Origin: Mucilaginibacter sp. KACC 22063
Lineage (GTDB): Bacteria; Bacteroidota; Bacteroidia; Sphingobacteriales; Sphingobacteriaceae
Assembly: GCF_028736115.1 (NCBI RefSeq)
Contig: NZ_CP117877.1
Location: 1,736,001 to 1,800,000 of the forward strand
Reading direction: 5' to 3'
DNA length: 64,000 bases
This document shows, one piece after another, positions 52,776 to 59,681 of the stretch; the first letter of the stretch is position 1, and each line of letters starts with the position of its first letter. The notes under the pieces were generated by a model. That model had not been told where the DNA came from. It made no database searches and saw nothing but the letters and a program-made list of their open reading frames with translations. Both the position numbers and the translations under genes were made by a program.

Positions 52776-54272
52776 TTATCCTTCTATAATAGCAGGTTCG
52801 CCTTTGGTTAAACGGATGTATTTGTTAACTGCATTTGGTATTTCATGCTGGTAATGCGTTACATAGATCAGCGTAATATTACTCTCTTGGCAGATAGTAT
52901 CAATTACCTGTTTAAATTTTTGCTGCTGCTGGTCGTCCATGCCCTGGCATGGCTCGTCAAGTATCAACAATGTTGGGTTTTTAACCAGGGCCCTTGCCAG
53001 CAAACATAACCTTTGCGCACTTGCCGGGATATTTTTTAATAGTTTGTGTGCATACTGGTGTATGCCTAATACACGCATCCATCGCAAAGCTAATCCGGCG
53101 CGTTTAGGGTCACTCATCCTGAAAAGGCCTAAAGTATCGTAAAAACCAGATTCAATTACCTGGAGGCAATTATTATCTAAAGGAAAGTATTGATATAATT
53201 CTGGAGAAACAAAACCGCATCGTTTTTTGATATCCCAGATACTTTCGCCGCTGCCGCGTTTACGGTCAAAAAGAGTTATATCATTTGCATAAGCCTGCGG
53301 ATTATCGCCATAGGCAAGGCTTAGTAAAGTAGACTTCCCGGCACCGTTTGCGCCGAGCAAAGCCCAGCGGTCGCCTTGTTTCACCTGCCAGTTAATGTTG
53401 TTCAAGATCACTACATCGCTATATTGCACATGTACATTGCGCATGGTAATAATCTGCTGAAAGCTTTCTCCAGCCGATTGGTTAAGGAGCGCCGTTATTT
53501 CATTTTCATCAATTTGTACCTGATGGATCCAATTTAGCGTTTTAGGATCAAAGCCTTTTGCAGAAAATGTATTTTCAATGCTGCCATTTTCAATGACCAC
53601 AATGTTATTGATTACCGATGGAATCTCATAAGGCGAAGTAGCCATGATAATTGTTATCCCTGAATCGGCGATCTCCTGTAAAAGATTGCCAAAATGCTGC
53701 CTCGAATTTACATCGAGCCCGGTAAGCGGTTGATCTAATAATAAAACCGACGGGCTTTTAATTAATGCCGAAGCTATTCGTAAACGTTTGGTTTCGCCAT
53801 TTGATAGCTTAATGATCTCTTTGTCAAATAGCGATTTAAGATTAAGCCGGTCAATTACGCGTTCCAATGTCCAGTAATGGTGAGGCGCAGCTTTAAGTTC
53901 AATAGCAGCCAGGTATTGTTCAACCGTCAGGGCATCTTCCGAGTCTGAAGAATTAAAGCGTTGCTGATAGTAAAAGTCAGCAGTGTTAGAAAAATTCTTG
54001 AAATGATGCCTCGATTCAATTAATGCAATATGCTGCGAGGTAATAGTTTCGGCAGGATTGTGGTTTTCTGATGGTTGGAAATAATAATTTATAGCTCCGC
54101 CTGAAATGCTTTGTTTACCTGCAATGGCTTTAAGCAAAGCGCTTTTCCCCGAGCCGCTTTTGCCTATGATAGCCCAGTGCTGGTCTTTATTAACCGTTAA
54201 TGATATATCATTAAGTATGCGCTGATTTTGAATTGAAGCACTAATGTGTTCAAGATATAGGAGTGGAGTCAT
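52776..54272 (-). CDS. Twin-domain ABC ATPase, ModF-like
   Basis: 498 residues with two nucleotide-binding domains and no membrane segment, like E. coli ModF (PhrA). NBD1: GKSGSGKSALLKA, LSNGETKRLRIA, LLLDQPLTGLD. NBD2: GANGAGKSTLLSLA, IPASAQRLCLLARAL, LLILDEPCQGMD. In NBD1 the Walker-B Glu is Gln and NBD2 lacks an LSGGQ signature, so one composite site appears inactive. Role unknown. Confidence 0.8.
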   Translation of the reverse strand: MTPLLYLEHISASIQNQRILNDISLTVNKDQHWAIIGKSGSGKSALLKAIAGKQSISGGAINYYFQPSENHNPAETITSQHIALIESRHHFKNFSNTADFYYQQRFNSSDSEDALTVEQYLAAIELKAAPHHYWTLERVIDRLNLKSLFDKEIIKLSNGETKRLRIASALIKSPSVLLLDQPLTGLDVNSRQHFGNLLQEIADSGITIIMATSPYEIPSVINNIVVIENGSIENTFSAKGFDPKTLNWIHQVQIDENEITALLNQSAGESFQQIITMRNVHVQYSDVVILNNINWQVKQGDRWALLGANGAGKSTLLSLAYGDNPQAYANDITLFDRKRGSGESIWDIKKRCGFVSPELYQYFPLDNNCLQVIESGFYDTLGLFRMSDPKRAGLALRWMRVLGIHQYAHKLLKNIPASAQRLCLLARALVKNPTLLILDEPCQGMDDQQQQKFKQVIDTICQESNITLIYVTHYQHEIPNAVNKYIRLTKGEPAIIEG

Positions 54273-54348
54273 GACGGTGGCAAATTAAAAAGCCTGTCAA
54301 CAAAAAGCAAAGGTAAAATGTTATTCGTTTAAGTTAAGATGAGTGGCA

Positions 54349-54654
54349 ATGGCGAAAAAGCAAAAGCATAGAAATACAAAACGTAAGTGGTCGGGTAATG
54401 TAACCGCCCACAGCAATGCAATGGACCTGAAAAAGGATGTGTTCAAATCGGGTGATCCTAAGAAAATTGCTAAGTCATTAAAACATTCAGCTGAGGAAAG
54501 CGACCGCAGAAAAGCATCACCTTTTCAGTCGGCCATGTCTATGCTTAATTTTTACATTAACCGGGCGGGAAAAAATCTGACGAAGAAAGAAAAGGAACCG
54601 TTAGAGAAAGCTAAAAACAAGTTGCGTAAATTATATCAACGCCCAACACAATAA
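54349..54654 (+). CDS. DUF3175 protein
   Basis: 101 residues. RKWSGNVTAHSNAMDLKKDVFKSGDPKKIAKSLKHSAEESDRRK and SPFQSAMSMLNFYINRAGKNL follow the DUF3175 pattern. Basic, small, function unknown; likely general stress or DNA/RNA-associated (inference). ATG 54349 used; a GTG six bases upstream is possible. A small membrane protein gene starts 6 bases after. Confidence 0.8.
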   Translation: MAKKQKHRNTKRKWSGNVTAHSNAMDLKKDVFKSGDPKKIAKSLKHSAEESDRRKASPFQSAMSMLNFYINRAGKNLTKKEKEPLEKAKNKLRKLYQRPTQ

Positions 54655-54660
54655 TATATT

Positions 54661-55119
54661 ATGAAATCAATTGTTGCTTTAACAGGCGGATTAGCCGGAG
54701 CTTTAGCTGTAACAGCATTACATCAGCTGATCAAAAATACAGACCCTAAAGATGCACCCCGTATGGATTTACTGGGTATAGAAACGCTGAGCAAAATTGC
54801 CAGTCAAGTTGGCCTGGGTGCTAAGTTTCAAAAGAATGCTTATCCAATTACACTTGCAGGCGATATTATTGGAAATACGATCTATTACAGTGCTGTCGGT
54901 ATGGGCAATAAATCAACATGGTTAAAAGGCTCAATAATGGGATTGGCTGCGGGTGTAGGTGCGGTTTATTTGCCCAAACCAATGGGCTTAAATCCTAGGC
55001 ATAGTAACCGTACACAGAAAACTAAAGCCTTGTCGGTACTCTATTATCTAACAGGGGGCTTGGTGGCTGCAGGAGTTGTGCGACTACGTGGCTGCAGGAG
55101 TTGTGCGACTACTCAGTAA
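54661..55119 (+). CDS. Small membrane protein with frameshifted C-terminus
   Basis: 152 residues with Gly/Ala-rich membrane-like stretches (GGLAGALAVTALHQLI, GSIMGLAAGVGAVYL). A perfect 25-bp tandem duplication at 55063-55112 shifts the frame. The first copy encodes VAAGVVRL, the second copy is read as RGCRSCATTQ. Removing one copy restores the C-terminus LLSKKEKPLVKAL with a stop at 55148-55150. So the present C-terminus is probably not ancestral. Confidence 0.7.
   Translation: MKSIVALTGGLAGALAVTALHQLIKNTDPKDAPRMDLLGIETLSKIASQVGLGAKFQKNAYPITLAGDIIGNTIYYSAVGMGNKSTWLKGSIMGLAAGVGAVYLPKPMGLNPRHSNRTQKTKALSVLYYLTGGLVAAGVVRLRGCRSCATTQ
55063..55112 (+). repeat. Perfect 25-bp tandem duplication
   Basis: Two identical copies (55063-55087 and 55088-55112) near the 3' end of the preceding gene. 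Because 25 is not a multiple of 3 it shifts the reading frame. Confidence 0.9.
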
Positions 55120-55136
55120 GAAAGAGAAGCCTTTAG

Positions 55137-55358
55137 TTAAAGCTTTGTAAGTCCGTGATTGTGCCTGGTACCATACAGCAGATAAAATATCAGCCCGACA
55201 ACTGGTGCTATAAATAATACAGCTGACCAAAATATTTTTACCGGCATAAGCATATCTTTTCTTTTAGCCAGACTAATAATGGCAATTACCAGGATAATGA
55301 ACCATAATATGATTAGTATGAGAAAAGTATTGAGTAATGTTGATGATAAACTATTCAT
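55137..55358 (-). CDS. PLDc_N domain membrane protein
   Basis: 73 residues with two membrane segments and the PLDc_N pattern (VKIFWSAVLFIAPVVGLIFYLLYG). Members resemble the N-terminus of cardiolipin synthases and are otherwise of unknown role. Convergent with the preceding gene; the ancestral stop of that gene would overlap it by 14 bases. Confidence 0.75.
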   Translation of the reverse strand: MNSLSSTLLNTFLILIILWFIILVIAIISLAKRKDMLMPVKIFWSAVLFIAPVVGLIFYLLYGTRHNHGLTKL

Positions 55359-55580
55359 TTAACTTTTTACTTTATAGTACAGTTAATAACTATATATGTT
55401 TATTATTCAAAACTATTGGCTATAGTTATAGGATGTTATTATTAAATGGTGGTGCTTTTAAAGTGTAAAAACACTTATTCTTTTAAAAAACTTGAGAAAG
55501 TTAAGGCTTTCTGGCTCGTAACGCGATTCAGGTACGCTTATTGTATTTATTATCACATCACTATTAAAATAATTTACCCT

Positions 55581-55742
55581 ATGAAACGTTTACCTGTACT
55601 TTTATTCGCTTTAGCAATTATGTGTTTAAACAGCTGTGCTGTTGTTGGCGGTATTTTCAAAGCCGGAGCAGCTGTTGGTATTATTGCAGTTATTGTAGTT
55701 ATTCTTATTATTATCTGGCTGGTATCATTATTCAGAAAGTAA
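55581..55742 (+). CDS. Small membrane lipoprotein
   Basis: 53 residues from ATG 55581. A lipobox-like NSCAVV follows a hydrophobic signal, and a strong C-terminal membrane helix (VGIIAVIVVILIIIWLVSLF) follows. No family recognised. A longer frame to 55446 is rejected because its extra residues have no signal-like start. Confidence 0.55.
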   Translation: MKRLPVLLFALAIMCLNSCAVVGGIFKAGAAVGIIAVIVVILIIIWLVSLFRK

Positions 55743-55800
55743 GAGTTACAATTACAAATTTGACAAACAAACGCTAATCTCTGCCTGTTCTAAAATCACT

Positions 55801-56256
55801 ATGGAAAACACACAAGCAATAACAATTGAAACATTAAATGATCTGGTAAAGATCAATAACGATCGTATAGAAGGTTTTGAAAAAGCTACAAAGGATCTGG
55901 GCGAAGGCCACGAGGATTTGAAAACGCTTTTCACAAGCCTGATTGGTGAGAGCCACCAAAATAAAATGGAACTAAGCACCGAAATTCAGGCACTTGGCCA
56001 TGATATTGATAACACTACCAGCACAAGTGGTTCATTACACCGTACCTGGTTAGAGGTTAAAGCTGCTTTTACCGGCCACAGCACCCATAGCATACTTGAA
56101 GAGTGCGAGTTTGGCGAAGACGCTATTAAAAAAGCTTACAAAGATGCGCTTGAAGTAGAAGAAGTTCCTGCTTTTATTAAGGATATTTTAGTTAGGCAGC
56201 AACTGGCGCTTAATGCAGCGCATGATCAAATTAAAGCACTACGCGACGCTGAATAA
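55801..56256 (+). CDS. DUF2383 / PA2169 four-helix-bundle protein
   Basis: 151 residues: IETLNDLVKINNDRIEGFEKATKDL and EDAIKKAYKDALEV with RQQLALNAAHDQIKALRDAE are the PA2169-type ferritin-like helices without metal ligands. Function unknown; commonly stress-induced. A terminator follows. Confidence 0.85.
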   Translation: MENTQAITIETLNDLVKINNDRIEGFEKATKDLGEGHEDLKTLFTSLIGESHQNKMELSTEIQALGHDIDNTTSTSGSLHRTWLEVKAAFTGHSTHSILEECEFGEDAIKKAYKDALEVEEVPAFIKDILVRQQLALNAAHDQIKALRDAE

Positions 56257-56274
56257 GTTTTTTTACAAATATTT

Positions 56275-56306
56275 AAAAGCACATTGATTGTCAATGTGCT
56301 TTTATT
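56275..56306 (+). terminator. Terminator after the DUF2383 gene
   Basis: Stem AAAAGCACATTGA/TCAATGTGCTTTT at 56275-56303. Confidence 0.8.
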
Positions 56307-56369
56307 GTATAAAAGGAGTAATATTGTAGCAGCTTACGATATTAACAGAAAAAGACAAAATAACATTCA

Positions 56370-56717
56370 ATGAAAAACTACAAACTTATATTATTAGCAG
56401 TAGTTGGCGCTTGTACTTTCAGCGCATGCAGTGGCGACCATATGTCAGACAGTGGCAAAGATTCGGTAATGAATCATACAGATGTTCCATCAAACCTTGA
56501 CACGTTCAGAGTAACTAATACCATGGGCGAGGCGAGTATGGTAGAAAGCGGTGGTTCTGGTGGTGCTCACATTAAAAAAGACACTACCCACATGAAGGTT
56601 AGAAGCGTGCCTGTAACTGCAACATCTACACCTGCCCCGGCAGCAACTGCAGCACCAGCAGATAGTACAGCAAAAGCAGCAACTCCAGCGGCTACTACAA
56701 CTGATCCTAAGAAATAA
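56370..56717 (+). CDS. Small lipoprotein, Ala/Pro/Thr-rich
   Basis: 115 residues. Lipobox FSACSG, then Ser/Asp-rich, ending APAATAAPADSTAKAATPAA. No family recognised. Composition resembles the three minus-strand lipoproteins to its right but it lacks the shared promoter signal. Confidence 0.6.
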   Translation: MKNYKLILLAVVGACTFSACSGDHMSDSGKDSVMNHTDVPSNLDTFRVTNTMGEASMVESGGSGGAHIKKDTTHMKVRSVPVTATSTPAPAATAAPADSTAKAATPAATTTDPKK

Positions 56718-56736
56718 ATTTGTAAATTACACATAA

Positions 56737-56771
56737 CAAGAAAGGCCCTGCAATTTGCAGGGCCTTTCTTG
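56737..56771. terminator. Bidirectional terminator
   Basis: A 16-bp hairpin (56737-56752 with 56756-56771) between convergent lipoprotein genes. Confidence 0.85.
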
Positions 56772-56788
56772 TATTAAAAAATGGGTTA

Positions 56789-56995
56789 TTACATTTTTTT
56801 AGTAGTGTCTTTAGCCATTTTAGAAGTATCAGCTTTAACGCTGTCTTTTTTTACTGAATCAACTTTAACAGTAGAGTCAGTTTTAGTGCTGTCAACTTTA
56901 GTTGAATCAGTAGTAGTAGTTGAGCTGTTACCTTTGCAAGAAGCCATAGAAACTGCTACTAAAGCAACGATAGCTAATTTGAATGCATTTTTCAT
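56789..56995 (-). CDS. Small Asp/Ser/Thr/Lys/Val-repeat lipoprotein 1
   Basis: 68 residues: lipobox MASCKG, then a low-complexity tail built of units like DSTKVDSTKTDSTVKVDSVKKD. Predicted periplasm-facing lipid-anchored disordered tail. One of three tandem paralogues; promoter signal GGTTACC-N13-GGTATTAA at 57035-57062. Function unknown; the regulon suggests an envelope-stress role. Confidence 0.75.
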   Translation of the reverse strand: MKNAFKLAIVALVAVSMASCKGNSSTTTTDSTKVDSTKTDSTVKVDSVKKDSVKADTSKMAKDTTKKM

Positions 56996-57034
56996 TTTTG
57001 TGAATTTTAATATTAAGTGATTAATAGTTTCTCT

Positions 57035-57062
57035 TTAATACCGGTATTTGAAAAAGGTAACC
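57035..57062 (-). promoter_or_regulatory. ECF-type promoter of lipoprotein 1
   Basis: GGTTACC at 57062-57056 and GGTATTAA at 57042-57035 on the minus strand, 13 bases apart; the ATG is 40 bases further. Confidence 0.65.
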
Positions 57063-57111
57063 GTTAATTTTAAAAATTTTTAACAATTACCTTTAATCAG
57101 TTAAAAATCAA

Positions 57112-57363
57112 TTATTTCTTTTCAGTAACTGATTTTTTTACTGTGGTTTTCTCCGTAGTTTTTTTGATGGTATCAACTTTAGAAGCTGAATCTTTTTTCG
57201 CAGTATCAACTTTAACGGTAGAGTCTACTTTTACAGTTGAATCTTTAGCAACAGTATCAGTTTTAGTAGAGTCGCTGCCATTACCAGATTTGTTGCCTTT
57301 GCATGCTACAAGTGAAGTTGATACGGCTAAGATAAAAAGTGCTGATTTAAGTGAAGTTTTCAT
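57112..57363 (-). CDS. Small Asp/Ser/Thr/Lys/Val-repeat lipoprotein 2
   Basis: 83 residues: lipobox LVACKG, then DSTKTDTVAKDSTVKVDSTVKVD and a more basic Lys/Thr tail. Paralogue of the two neighbours. Promoter signal at 57386-57413. Confidence 0.75.
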   Translation of the reverse strand: MKTSLKSALFILAVSTSLVACKGNKSGNGSDSTKTDTVAKDSTVKVDSTVKVDTAKKDSASKVDTIKKTTEKTTVKKSVTEKK

Positions 57364-57385
57364 AGCAATTATGTTGTTTTAAATC

Positions 57386-57413
57386 TTAATACCAGAAAAC
57401 AAAAAAGGTAACC
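57386..57413 (-). promoter_or_regulatory. ECF-type promoter of lipoprotein 2
   Basis: GGTTACC at 57413-57407 and GGTATTAA at 57393-57386 on the minus strand, 13 bases apart. The -35-like arm also lies in the upstream gene's terminator. Confidence 0.65.
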
Positions 57414-57432
57414 CGTTGTGGGTTACCTTTTT
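57400..57432 (-). terminator. Terminator of lipoprotein 3 overlapping the next promoter
   Basis: Stem AAGGTAACCC/GGGTTACCTT with a five-base loop and T-run on the minus strand. Its GGGTTACC arm is also the -35-like element of lipoprotein 2. Confidence 0.7.
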
Positions 57433-57458
57433 ATTAAGATCTTGCTGATCAGCAAATA

Positions 57459-57656
57459 TTACATTTTTTTAGTAGTATCAACTTTAGCAGTGTCAGTAGC
57501 TGTGCTGTCTTTAGCAGTAGAGTCTACAGTAGTAGTAGTTGTAGCAGTTGAATCAACTTTAGTTGAATCAGTGGTAGACGTTGAAGAGTTACCTGAACAA
57601 GCTGCAAATGATGCTGCTACTAAAGCTACGATAGCTAATTTTGCGAAATTTTTCAT
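57459..57656 (-). CDS. Small Asp/Ser/Thr/Lys/Val-repeat lipoprotein 3
   Basis: 65 residues: lipobox FAACSG, then DSTKVDSTATTTTTVDSTAKDS. Closest in form to lipoprotein 1 (same N-terminus MKN..KLAIVALVA). Promoter signal at 57695-57722, on the opposite side of the region from the sigma gene promoter. Confidence 0.75.
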   Translation of the reverse strand: MKNFAKLAIVALVAASFAACSGNSSTSTTDSTKVDSTATTTTTVDSTAKDSTATDTAKVDTTKKM

Positions 57657-57694
57657 GTTTGTAAAATTAAAAGTTTGTGTTAAGTTACCATTAG

Positions 57695-57722
57695 TTAATA
57701 CCTATAATTGCAAAAGGTAACC
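57695..57722 (-). promoter_or_regulatory. ECF-type promoter of lipoprotein 3
   Basis: GGTTACC at 57722-57716 and GGTATTAA at 57702-57695 on the minus strand, 13 bases apart; the ATG is 38 bases further. Confidence 0.65.
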
Positions 57723-57766
57723 CGCTGCATTAAAAATTTTTCAATTAATTATTTTTGGAAACATTG

Positions 57767-57794
57767 GGTTACTATTTGCCTTAAATAGTATTAA
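57767..57794 (+). promoter_or_regulatory. ECF-type promoter of the sigma factor gene
   Basis: GGTTACT (57767-57773), 13 bases, AGTATTAA (57787-57794): one mismatch in each half versus the lipoprotein promoters. It points to autoregulation. Confidence 0.65.
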
Positions 57795-57796
57795 TA

Positions 57797-58366
57797 GTGA
57801 GTAAAGTGATAAAAGGTTCAGCACCAGCAGATAGCGAAGTTATACTTGGTATACTAAATAATTCAGACACGGTTTTAGAACGTTTATACGTTGCTTATTT
57901 CCCGATGGTGCTGCAACTGATCATCAATAACAACGGTAATGAAGACGATGCCAAGGATATTTATCAGGAGGCCATCATTGTTCTTTATAATAAGATAAAA
58001 AGCGGGGATTTTGAGCTTACCAGTAAGCTTAAAACATTTATATACTCGGTATGCAGGCGGCTTTGGCTTAAGCGGCTTAGCCAGTTGAACCGGTATGAGG
58101 GTGATATAAGGGATTTTCAGGATTACCTGCCGGTTGAGGATGATGTGGAAAAGCAAACAGACCGCGACCAGCAGTATAATAAAATGGAAAGCGCTCTGAA
58201 ACAACTTGGCGAACCTTGCCGTACCATTATTGAAGATTTTTACATGCATGACCGTTCCATGCAGGATATATGCGAACGTTTTGGTTATACCAACGCAGAC
58301 AATGCCAAAACGCAGAAATACAAATGTTTGCAACGGTTGAAAAAGTTATTTTTTCAGCTGAATTAA
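57797..58366 (+). CDS. ECF-type RNA polymerase sigma factor
   Basis: 189 residues. Sigma region 2 (about 27-95, with LERLYVAYFPMVLQL, AKDIYQEAIIVLY and KLKTFIYSVCRRLW) and region 4 (about 140-185, ALKQLGEPCRTIIEDFY and MQDICERFGYTNADNAKTQKYKCLQRLKKLF). The start is given as GTG 57797, but it lies just after the promoter signal; GTG 57806 is the more likely start if transcription begins there. It is followed after 16 bases by the protease-fused anti-sigma candidate. Confidence 0.85.
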   Translation: MSKVIKGSAPADSEVILGILNNSDTVLERLYVAYFPMVLQLIINNNGNEDDAKDIYQEAIIVLYNKIKSGDFELTSKLKTFIYSVCRRLWLKRLSQLNRYEGDIRDFQDYLPVEDDVEKQTDRDQQYNKMESALKQLGEPCRTIIEDFYMHDRSMQDICERFGYTNADNAKTQKYKCLQRLKKLFFQLN

Positions 58367-58371
58367 CAGGT

Positions 58372-58378
58372 AGGAGGG
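58372..58378 (+). promoter_or_regulatory. Unusual strong Shine-Dalgarno for the anti-sigma/protease gene
   Basis: AGGAGGG 4 bases before ATG 58383; such a strong site is rare in this window. Confidence 0.6.
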
Positions 58379-58382
58379 AAAC

Positions 58383-59483
58383 ATGAAAGACAGGCATTTA
58401 CACGAAGACATTGAGCGCTACCTTAAAGGGGAGATGAGCCGTGAGGAACGGATCAGCTTTGATGCGCTTAGGAAAGAAAATAAAGCGATTGATCGCGAAG
58501 TAAATGAGCATCGCCAGTTTGTTGGTATGCTTAAGCAATATAATGAGCGCCGCGAACTTGAACAGCGTTTAAATGCTATACATCAGGAAATTGATGTACA
58601 GGCATTGAAGGAAGAAGTTACGGTTCATCCTAATTTTATTGTTAAGCTTTGGCGCAATCACCACTCAAAAATTTCTGTTGCGGCTTCCATTGCTATTTTT
58701 GCCATGCTGGGTACGCTGTTCTTTACAGGATATTTCAGGGGCAACAATTCAAACTACACGCAGCTGCGTGCCGAACTTAATAACGTTAAACAACGTACCG
58801 ACAGGTTAAGCCATGCTACCACATCATTGAAAAATGATTTGGAGAAAGGCCGTCGCGTTACTGATCCTGCTAAATTTGGTGGTACCAGTTTCATGATCTC
58901 TCCGAATGGTTACCTGGTAACTGCATCGCACGTTGTTAATGGCGCCGATTCTGTTTATGTTCAAAACGATGCAGGTGAAGCTTATCATGCACGTGTGATC
59001 TATACTGATCCGCGATATGATGTTGCCTTATTAAAAATTGACGATACTACCTTTAAAGCTGCTGCTGCCTTACCTTATTCAATTAAGAAGGCTGACAGCG
59101 AATTAGGCGAGGACGTTTTGACATTGGGTTATCCGGGTAACAGCCTTGTAATTGGCTCAGGTTATGTTTCTTCTGCAAACGGTTTCCGAGATGATACAAC
59201 TGCTTACCAGGTATCTATCCCTGTAAATCCGGGCAATAGTGGTGCACCGCTGTTAGATAATAAAGGTAACGTGATCGGTTTCATCAGCGGTAAGGAAAGA
59301 CAAGTTGAAGGTGCTGCTTTCGCTATCAAATCTCAATACTTATTAAAAGCTATTCACAGCATCCCTGCTGACTCAGTAGCCAAAAAGATCAACATCAATT
59401 CTAAAAATACACTTGCCAGCTTAAGCCGCAAGGATAAGATCAAGAAAATGAAAAATTACGTATACCAGGTTAAGGTATATTAA
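58383..59483 (+). CDS. Anti-sigma-like transmembrane protein fused to a trypsin-like serine protease
   Basis: 366 residues. Residues 1-90: helical, LHEDIERYLKGEMSREERISF type, as in anti-sigma N-termini but without a zinc motif. 97-117: membrane helix. 120-160: short coiled-coil-like stretch (NYTQLRAELNNVKQRTDRLS). 165-330: trypsin/DegS-like protease with His183 (TASHVV), Asp213 (RYDVALLKI) and Ser286 (NPGNSGAPL). No PDZ domain. The protease would be periplasmic. Downstream of the sigma gene in one operon; it probably binds the sigma factor and releases it after proteolysis (inference). A terminator follows. Confidence 0.82.
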   Translation: MKDRHLHEDIERYLKGEMSREERISFDALRKENKAIDREVNEHRQFVGMLKQYNERRELEQRLNAIHQEIDVQALKEEVTVHPNFIVKLWRNHHSKISVAASIAIFAMLGTLFFTGYFRGNNSNYTQLRAELNNVKQRTDRLSHATTSLKNDLEKGRRVTDPAKFGGTSFMISPNGYLVTASHVVNGADSVYVQNDAGEAYHARVIYTDPRYDVALLKIDDTTFKAAAALPYSIKKADSELGEDVLTLGYPGNSLVIGSGYVSSANGFRDDTTAYQVSIPVNPGNSGAPLLDNKGNVIGFISGKERQVEGAAFAIKSQYLLKAIHSIPADSVAKKININSKNTLASLSRKDKIKKMKNYVYQVKVY

Positions 59484-59524
59484 AATCACTCAACCCTTTT
59501 ATATATAATTTAAACAGAATTGAA

Positions 59525-59551
59525 GAAGCTCCTATTTAGGGGCTTTTTTCG
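59525..59551 (+). terminator. Terminator of the sigma/anti-sigma operon
   Basis: Stem AAGCTCCT/AGGGGCTT with an ATTT loop and a T-run. Confidence 0.7.
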
Positions 59552-59631
59552 TTTCTACATTTAAGTCATTTGTCAACAGTCGTTTGTCATTAATTTCTAT
59601 TATAGTTCAATTCTGAATAGTAGTAAATATA

Positions 59632-59663
59632 TTTGTAAATAGTAAGTTAAACTTATAAGTTTG
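59632..59663 (+). promoter_or_regulatory. Promoter of the marR operon with operator palindrome
   Basis: TTTG (59632-59635), 20 bases, TAAGTTTG (59656-59663). A perfect 14-bp palindrome AAACTTATAAGTTT (59649-59662) overlaps the -7 element and is the likely MarR operator. Confidence 0.7.
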
Positions 59664-59681
59664 CCTTATTATTTATATCGA

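Noticed and set aside
55446..55580. N-terminal extension of the small lipoprotein gene.
   Set aside because: The extra 45 residues have no signal-peptide character and the lipobox with ATG 55581 is convincing.
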